Shown here: one piece after another, positions 39,162 through 44,377 of the stretch
How positions within the stretch are numbered: position 1 is the stretch's first letter
Layout of the letters: the number at the start of each line of letters is the position of its first letter
From: an uncultured Oscillospiraceae bacterium
Lineage (GTDB): Bacteria; Bacillota; Clostridia; Oscillospirales; Oscillospiraceae
Assembly (NCBI GenBank): GCA_934630495.1
Contig: CAKTVW010000021.1
Location: 1 to 44,377, forward strand
Reading direction: 5' to 3'
DNA length: 44,377 nucleotides
The notes under the pieces: model-generated
Seen by the model: the letters and a program-made list of their open reading frames with translations, nothing else
The model's database searches: none
Told to the model about the DNA's origin: nothing
Program-made: the position numbers and the translations under genes

Positions 39162-42100
39162 ATGAAACACGCATTCAAGAAGATCATGGCGCTGGTTCTG
39201 GCCATCGTGATGATCGTCGGCGTACTTCCTTCCGCATTTGCCGCCAACATCGGCGACTTTACGGATGTGAAGAACACTGACTGGTTTGCCGAATATGTTG
39301 AGTATGTTGTATTTTACGACTACATGAACGGCACCAGCGCAACAACATTTGAGCCGAACAGCACCTGCACCCGCGCAATGGCTGCAACGGTTCTCTATCG
39401 CCTCGAAGGCTCGCCTGTCGTTTACAAGGCGTCCACCTTCACGGACCTGACCCAGGACTGGTATAAGAACGCCGTCGCTTGGGCACAGACAGCGGGCGTG
39501 GTCAACGGCATCGACGGCACGCATTTTGCGCCGAACGGCCTGCTGACCCGTGAACAGCTCGTGACGATGATCTGGCGTTATGCCGGCTCCGTCAAGGTCG
39601 AGGGCGACAACCTGAGCGCCTTCCCGGATGCGAAGAGTGTTTCGGCATACGCCGTAGACGCCTTCAACTGGGCGGTCAAGAAGGGCATCATCAACGGCAA
39701 GGACGGCAAGCTTGACCCGAAGGGCAACGCGACCCGTGCCGAATTTGCCAAGATCATCACCGTGTTCGACAAGGGCAGAACTCCCTGCACCGAGCACAAG
39801 TGGGACAACGGCAAGGTCACCAAGGAGCCGACCTGCACCGAGAAGGGCGAAAAGACCTTCACCTGCACCGACTGCGGCGCCACCAAGGTCGAGGAAGTTC
39901 CCGCTCTCGGCCATGACTACGTTGACGGCAAGTGCTCCCGCTGCGGCGTGACGCTGGCTGCTGCCGACGAGATCGTCATTTATTACACCAACGACGTTCA
40001 CACCTATATCGACAAGAGCCTGTCCTATGACAACATTGCCGATCTGAACGCGCAGACGAAGAAGGTTGCCGCAGGCACGCTGCTGCTTGACGCCGGCGAC
40101 CACATTCAGGGCACCTACTACGGCACCACCGACGACGACAACGGCAAGAAGATCATCGAGATGATGAACGCTGCCGGCTACGATGCCGCAACTCTGGGCA
40201 ACCACGAGTTCGACTACGGCATGGCCCGTGCGCTCAACCTCGTAAAAGAGGCTGACTTCCCGTATCTCTCCTGCAACTTCTACGAAGAGCTGAACGGCGT
40301 TAAGGGCAAGAACGTCCTCGACTCCTATAAGATCTTCGAGGTCGGCGGCAAGAAGATCGCCATCATCGGCGTCACTACCCCCGAATCCTTCACCAAGTCC
40401 ACGCCGAAGTACTTCCAGAATGAAAACGGCGAGTACATCTACGGCATCGCAGGCGGCTCCGACGGCTCCGCTCTGTACGCTTCCGTGCAGGCTGCCATCG
40501 ACGCGGCTAAGGCAGAGAACCCCGATTACATCATCGCTCTCGGCCACTGCGGCGACGACACCTCCTCCAAGCCCTGGACGAGCGAGGAAGTCATTGCCAA
40601 CACCACCGGCCTGAACGCATGGATCGACGGCCACTCTCACAGCACCGTCCCCATGAAGGAAGTCAAGGACAAGGGCGGCAACGCCGTCGTTCTGACCCAG
40701 ACCGGCTCCTATTTCAACGCCATCGGCAAGATGACCATTAAGGACGGCAAGATCGCTACCGAGCTGATCAAGTCCTACAGCGGCTCCGATGCCACCACTG
40801 CTGCTCTGAAGAATGAGTGGATCGCTCATTGCGAAGAAATTCTCGGCAAGGTCGTTGCTTATTCCGAGGTCGAGTTCAACAACTTCGACAAGGACGGCAA
40901 GCGCCTCGTCCGTAAGCAGGAAACCAACACCGGCGACTTTGCTGCCGATGCTCTGTACTATCTGTTCACCGAGACCAACGATCTCCATGCCGATGCAGCC
41001 ATCATGAACGGCGGCGGCGTCCGTAACGAGAAGGTCACCGGCGACCTGAGCGGCAAGTCCTTTAAGTCCATCCATACCTTCGGCAACGTTGCCTGCCTGA
41101 TCGAAGTTTCCGGCCAGCAGATCCTCGACGCTCTGGAATGGGGCGCTCGTGATTCCGACGAGGCGGAGTGCGGCGGCTTCCTGCAGGTCTCCGGCATCAC
41201 CTATGAGATCCATACCTATGTTAAGTCCACCGTCCAGAAGGACGAGAAGGGCGTTTGGACTGCCGGCCCGACCGGTGAGTACCGCGTCAAGAACGTCAAG
41301 ATCGGCGGCGAGCCTCTGGATGTCAACAAGACCTACCGTCTTGCGGGCTACAACTACACCCTCCGCGATCTGGGCGACGGCTTCGCAATGTTCAAGGGCG
41401 CGACGAATGTCCTCGACTACGTCATGACCGACTGGCAGGTTCTCCAGAACTATGCCCTGTCCTTCCCGAAGAGCGAAAAGCATAACAACCTGCCCACCGT
41501 CCCGGCCGACAGCAAGTATGCTGAGGTCACCGGCGAAGGCCGTATCACCTTTGTCCGCGAGAAGACGGTCGAGAGCGACGTGGTCTACACGCTTGCTTCC
41601 GAGCTGAAGGACGGCGACGAGGTTATCATCTACAACCCCGGCTACGGCAAGGCGATCAAGAACGAAAACGACAACAACTGGTATCTGGTTGCGCAGGAAG
41701 TCACTCCCGCCAACAATGAGATCAAGACGGATGACACGACGATCGTTTGGACTGCGAAGAAGAACGACGACGGCACATTCTCCTTTGTCAACGGCGACAA
41801 TGCCATTACGGCATGGCTCTCCGGCACCTTCATTGAACTGACCAACGACGCCAACTACGAAGGCGGCGACACGAAGTGGAACGTTGCGACCGGCACCGCC
41901 GCGAACAACACCTTCTACATCAGCAGCTCTACGATCGCGGGCAGCTACGGCCCCGGCTATATCGAGTGCTATCCGAAGACCAATAAGGTCACCGGTGAAA
42001 CCATTGACAAGATCTGCGGCTACTCCACCAGCTCCCCGAAGGAGAAGGATTGCGGCTTCCAGTTCTTTGTCAAGGGCGGCACGACCCCCACTCCCACTCC

Positions 42101-44377
42101 CGACCCTGTTCCCTCCGGTGATTATGTTCTGACGAACGAGCTGAAGGACGGCGACGAGGTTATCATTTATAACCCCGGCTACGGCAAGGCAATCAAGAAC
42201 GAAAACGACAACAACTGGTATCTGGTTGCGCAGGAAGTCACTCCCGCCGACAACAAGATCGCAACGGATGATGCGACGATCGTTTGGACTGCGAAGAAGA
42301 ACGACGACGGCACATTCTCCTTTGTCAACGGCGACAATGCCATTACGGCATGGCTCTCCGGCACCTTCATTGAACTGACCAACGACGCCAACTACGAAGG
42401 CGGCGACACGAAGTGGAACGTTGCGACCGGCACCGCCGCGAACAACACCTTCTACATCAGCAGCTCTACGATCGCGGGCAGCTACGGCCCCGGCTATATC
42501 GAGTGCTATCCGAAGACCAATAAGGTCACCGGTGAAACCATTGACAAGATCTGCGGCTACTCCACCAGCTCCCCGAAGGAGAAGGATTGCGGCTTCCAGT
42601 TCTTTGTCAAGGGCGGCACGGCCCCCACTCCCGACCCCACTCCCGACCCCACTCCCGATCCCGACCCTGTGGGCGAGAAGGTTTTCGAGAAGGTTACTTC
42701 CGACCTTGGCACTTGGGCAGGCACCTATGTGGTCGGCTATGATCTGGGCGACGGCAATGCAGTGATTTTCAACGGCCAGAGCATTGACAATGGAAATGTT
42801 GTCAATACCACGATCGCTGAAAATAAGGTCACCGTTTCGACCGATTGCGCGATCGAGATCGCTGCTGTCGACGGCGGCTATACCCTCAAGGCAAAGGGCG
42901 GCTATCTGAACGGCAAGGCTGCCGCTCAGAACGGCATGAAGTTCGATAGTGCTCCGGCTACTGCGACTATCGTATGGACGGATGGCAACCCCATCATCAC
43001 CAGCGCTGTCGGCACTGTCCTCCGCTATAACAACGGACCGGACTACAACGATGCTACCAAGAACTATAGCTGGTTCCGCTTCTATAAGACGGATAGCTCT
43101 GTGCAGACTCCCGTTGTCCTCTTCAAGCTGACCGGCGAGACCCCCGTTGTCTGCGAGCATGTTTGGAACGAGGGCGTCGTTACCACCGCTCCTACCTGCA
43201 CGACCGCCGGTGTGAAGACTTACACCTGCACGAAGTGCACTGCTACCAAGACCGAGGTCGTTCCGGCCACCGGCCACAACTACGTGGACGGCGTCTGCAC
43301 CGTCTGCGGCGCGAAGGAAACCGTTTCTACCGGCGATGTCTACGCTCTGGCGACCGAGCTGAAGGACGGCGATGAAGTCATCATCTACAACCCCGGCTAC
43401 GGCAAGGCAATCAAGAACGAAAACGACAACAACTGGTATCTGGTTGCGCAGGAAGTCACTCCCGCCGACAACAAGATCGCAACGGATGATGCGACGATCG
43501 TTTGGACTGCGAAGAAGAACGACGACGGCACATTCTCCTTTGTCAACGGCGACAATGCCATTACGGCATGGCTCTCCGGCACCTTCATTGAACTGACCAA
43601 CGACGCCAACTACGAAGGCGGCGACACGAAGTGGAACGTTGCGACCGGCACCGCCGCGAACAACACCTTCTACATCAGCAGCTCTACGATCGCGGGCAGC
43701 TACGGCCCCGGCTATATCGAGTGCTATCCGAAGACCAATAAGGTCACCGGTGAAACCATTGACAAGATCTGCGGCTACTCCACCAGCTCCCCGAAGGAGA
43801 AGGATTGCGGCTTCCAGTTCTTTGTCAAGGACGAGAACGCCGAAGTCTGCGATCATGACTGGCAGATCGATCAGGTCATTCCTGCAACCTGCACCGAAGC
43901 CGGCGAGACCGACTACATCTGCAGCAAGTGCAATGCAGAGAAGGAAGAGCCGATCGCTGCTCTGGGCCATCTCGACGATAACAAGGACGGTAAGTGCGAT
44001 CGCTGCGGCACCGACCTCAGCGGCACTGCCTCCGGCTATACCAAGGTTACCGCCGCTCCGGCTGACTGGTCCGGCACTTACCTGATCGTCTTCGAGAAGA
44101 CCGATACGACGGCCTATGCCTTTAACGGTCTGGACGTAAGCGGAAACTTTGTTGAAACGACCTTTGCCAACAACACGATCGCTGCGTCCGAAGCACTGAC
44201 GGCTTGCGAAGTACTTGTCGAAAAGTCCGGAACGGGTTATACCTTCAAGCTGACCGGCGGAGAGAACAAAGGTATGTACCTCAGCGCATATGCCGGCCGC
44301 AACAAGATCGTGTTCAGCAACACGGCAACGGCTCTCTCTGTTGCCATGGAAAATGGCACTGTCGTCATTAAGGACGG
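39162..44377 (+). CDS. Very large secreted SLH-anchored 5'-nucleotidase, 3' end outside the window
   Basis: At least 1738 codons without a stop. Residues 1-27 are a signal peptide (ending PSAFA). Three SLH repeats (about 30-82, 91-143, 152-203) anchor it to the wall. A Cys-rich CTEHKW/CTDCG unit (about 205-265) follows. The nucleotidase runs about 270-770 with metal motifs TNDVHT (Asp278, His280), DAGDHIQG (Asp310, Asp313), GNHEF (Asn347, His348), GHCGDD (His462), GHSHS (His491, His493), and NTGDFAADAL/MNGGGVRN in the C-terminal domain. Then come beta modules: three almost identical 158-residue repeats, Thr-Pro linkers, further Cys-rich units and two related AAPADWSGTY-like domains. The first metal motif ends HT, not the usual HG. 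The complementary strand is also open over most of the length. Confidence 0.93.
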   Translation, partial: MKHAFKKIMALVLAIVMIVGVLPSAFAANIGDFTDVKNTDWFAEYVEYVVFYDYMNGTSATTFEPNSTCTRAMAATVLYRLEGSPVVYKASTFTDLTQDWYKNAVAWAQTAGVVNGIDGTHFAPNGLLTREQLVTMIWRYAGSVKVEGDNLSAFPDAKSVSAYAVDAFNWAVKKGIINGKDGKLDPKGNATRAEFAKIITVFDKGRTPCTEHKWDNGKVTKEPTCTEKGEKTFTCTDCGATKVEEVPALGHDYVDGKCSRCGVTLAAADEIVIYYTNDVHTYIDKSLSYDNIADLNAQTKKVAAGTLLLDAGDHIQGTYYGTTDDDNGKKIIEMMNAAGYDAATLGNHEFDYGMARALNLVKEADFPYLSCNFYEELNGVKGKNVLDSYKIFEVGGKKIAIIGVTTPESFTKSTPKYFQNENGEYIYGIAGGSDGSALYASVQAAIDAAKAENPDYIIALGHCGDDTSSKPWTSEEVIANTTGLNAWIDGHSHSTVPMKEVKDKGGNAVVLTQTGSYFNAIGKMTIKDGKIATELIKSYSGSDATTAALKNEWIAHCEEILGKVVAYSEVEFNNFDKDGKRLVRKQETNTGDFAADALYYLFTETNDLHADAAIMNGGGVRNEKVTGDLSGKSFKSIHTFGNVACLIEVSGQQILDALEWGARDSDEAECGGFLQVSGITYEIHTYVKSTVQKDEKGVWTAGPTGEYRVKNVKIGGEPLDVNKTYRLAGYNYTLRDLGDGFAMFKGATNVLDYVMTDWQVLQNYALSFPKSEKHNNLPTVPADSKYAEVTGEGRITFVREKTVESDVVYTLASELKDGDEVIIYNPGYGKAIKNENDNNWYLVAQEVTPANNEIKTDDTTIVWTAKKNDDGTFSFVNGDNAITAWLSGTFIELTNDANYEGGDTKWNVATGTAANNTFYISSSTIAGSYGPGYIECYPKTNKVTGETIDKICGYSTSSPKEKDCGFQFFVKGGTTPTPTPDPVPSGDYVLTNELKDGDEVIIYNPGYGKAIKNENDNNWYLVAQEVTPADNKIATDDATIVWTAKKNDDGTFSFVNGDNAITAWLSGTFIELTNDANYEGGDTKWNVATGTAANNTFYISSSTIAGSYGPGYIECYPKTNKVTGETIDKICGYSTSSPKEKDCGFQFFVKGGTAPTPDPTPDPTPDPDPVGEKVFEKVTSDLGTWAGTYVVGYDLGDGNAVIFNGQSIDNGNVVNTTIAENKVTVSTDCAIEIAAVDGGYTLKAKGGYLNGKAAAQNGMKFDSAPATATIVWTDGNPIITSAVGTVLRYNNGPDYNDATKNYSWFRFYKTDSSVQTPVVLFKLTGETPVVCEHVWNEGVVTTAPTCTTAGVKTYTCTKCTATKTEVVPATGHNYVDGVCTVCGAKETVSTGDVYALATELKDGDEVIIYNPGYGKAIKNENDNNWYLVAQEVTPADNKIATDDATIVWTAKKNDDGTFSFVNGDNAITAWLSGTFIELTNDANYEGGDTKWNVATGTAANNTFYISSSTIAGSYGPGYIECYPKTNKVTGETIDKICGYSTSSPKEKDCGFQFFVKDENAEVCDHDWQIDQVIPATCTEAGETDYICSKCNAEKEEPIAALGHLDDNKDGKCDRCGTDLSGTASGYTKVTAAPADWSGTYLIVFEKTDTTAYAFNGLDVSGNFVETTFANNTIAASEALTACEVLVEKSGTGYTFKLTGGENKGMYLSAYAGRNKIVFSNTATALSVAMENGTVVIKD
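41601..42074 (+). repeat. 158-codon intragenic repeat, copy 1
   Basis: Begins ELKDGDEVIIYNPGYGKAIK and ends CGFQFFVK. It is the most divergent of the three, with several changes in the first 150 bases (for example ANNEIKTDDTT where the others read ADNKIATDDAT). The remaining roughly 320 bases appear identical to copies 2 and 3. A Thr-Pro linker follows. Confidence 0.95.
42138..42611 (+). repeat. 158-codon intragenic repeat, copy 2
   Basis: 474 bp, almost identical to copy 3; only a few synonymous changes are seen in the first 25 bases. It is followed by a tandem CCCACTCCCGAC-type linker (42615-42670) coding for Pro-Thr-Pro-Asp repeats. Confidence 0.95.
43356..43829 (+). repeat. 158-codon intragenic repeat, copy 3
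   Basis: 474 bp in the same frame. It is separated from copy 2 by a different beta domain and a Cys-rich unit (42660-43350), so the arrangement is not a simple tandem. It is followed by another Cys-rich unit and a second copy of the intervening domain type. Confidence 0.95.

Noticed and set aside
39120..43970. 1616-residue open frame on the minus strand
   Set aside because: It is antisense to the large nucleotidase, whose sense frame carries a signal peptide, SLH repeats and all metal motifs. The opposite strand is open because the sense gene avoids TTA, CTA and TCA codons and contains repeated DNA; there is no ribosome site and no recognisable domain.
1..44377. CRISPR arrays, tRNA and rRNA genes
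   Set aside because: No regularly spaced identical short repeats, no cloverleaf with a T-loop GGTTCGANTC pattern, and no conserved rRNA stretches were found; all repeats present are dispersed palindromes or intragenic protein repeats.

Overview
The window looks like a chromosomal segment of a GC-rich, strictly anaerobic gut-type Clostridia, most likely Oscillospirales/Ruminococcaceae. The evidence is strong AGGAGG ribosome sites, sigma-A promoters with 17-base spacers, S-layer-homology (SLH) surface proteins, an ssnA-ygfK pair, an iscS-iscU operon with a clostridial layout, short tandem chrA genes, and a high density of small palindromic repeats. The species cannot be fixed from the sequence. 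No rRNA, tRNA or CRISPR array was seen.

Layout. 1-3.0 kb: nested repeats, an uncharacterised Cys-rich protein and a DUF362/ferredoxin protein. 3.0-4.4 kb: an XRE repressor divergent from a membrane protein and a lipoprotein, with paired operators. 4.4-9.45 kb: ssnA and ygfK behind a promoter and a terminator-bearing leader; the two genes are separated by a dead REP-associated transposase carrying a REP element. 9.46-10.9 kb: marR-tauE operon with autoregulatory operators. 10.9-13.5 kb: iscS-iscU under a palindromic operator, surrounded by repeats. 13.5-17.8 kb: P-loop ATPase, XRE/LiaF-like membrane regulator, glpK and a uridine-kinase-like protein. 18.2-21.4 kb: secreted 5'-nucleotidase with C-terminal SLH domains. 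21.7-29.05 kb: eleven phage head and connector/tail-like genes on the minus strand, with no integrase, tape measure, fibres or lysis genes in the window. 29.3-34.6 kb: pta, rluA-type synthase, CBS protein, tpiA, pgk, trmL. 34.8-38.9 kb: chrA pair, Ktr/Trk potassium uptake pair, GtrA-like protein. 39.16 kb to the end: a very large secreted SLH/5'-nucleotidase, running off the window, with three nearly identical 158-codon repeats.

How it fits together. Two surface-anchored nucleotidases could release nucleosides and phosphate outside the cell; SsnA and YgfK belong to the anaerobic purine/urate degradation set; Pta, TpiA and Pgk are central energy metabolism. That functional link is inference.

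The most unusual features are (a) the ssnA leader, which looks like an uncharacterised attenuation element; (b) the compact, intact, head-centred phage locus sitting behind a strong terminator; (c) a 162-bp MITE-like family whose TA target duplication can be proved from empty sites inside this same window, including a nested second insertion; (d) a 149-bp multi-hairpin repeat with two full copies differing at one internal base; and (e) the recently amplified repeats in the last gene.
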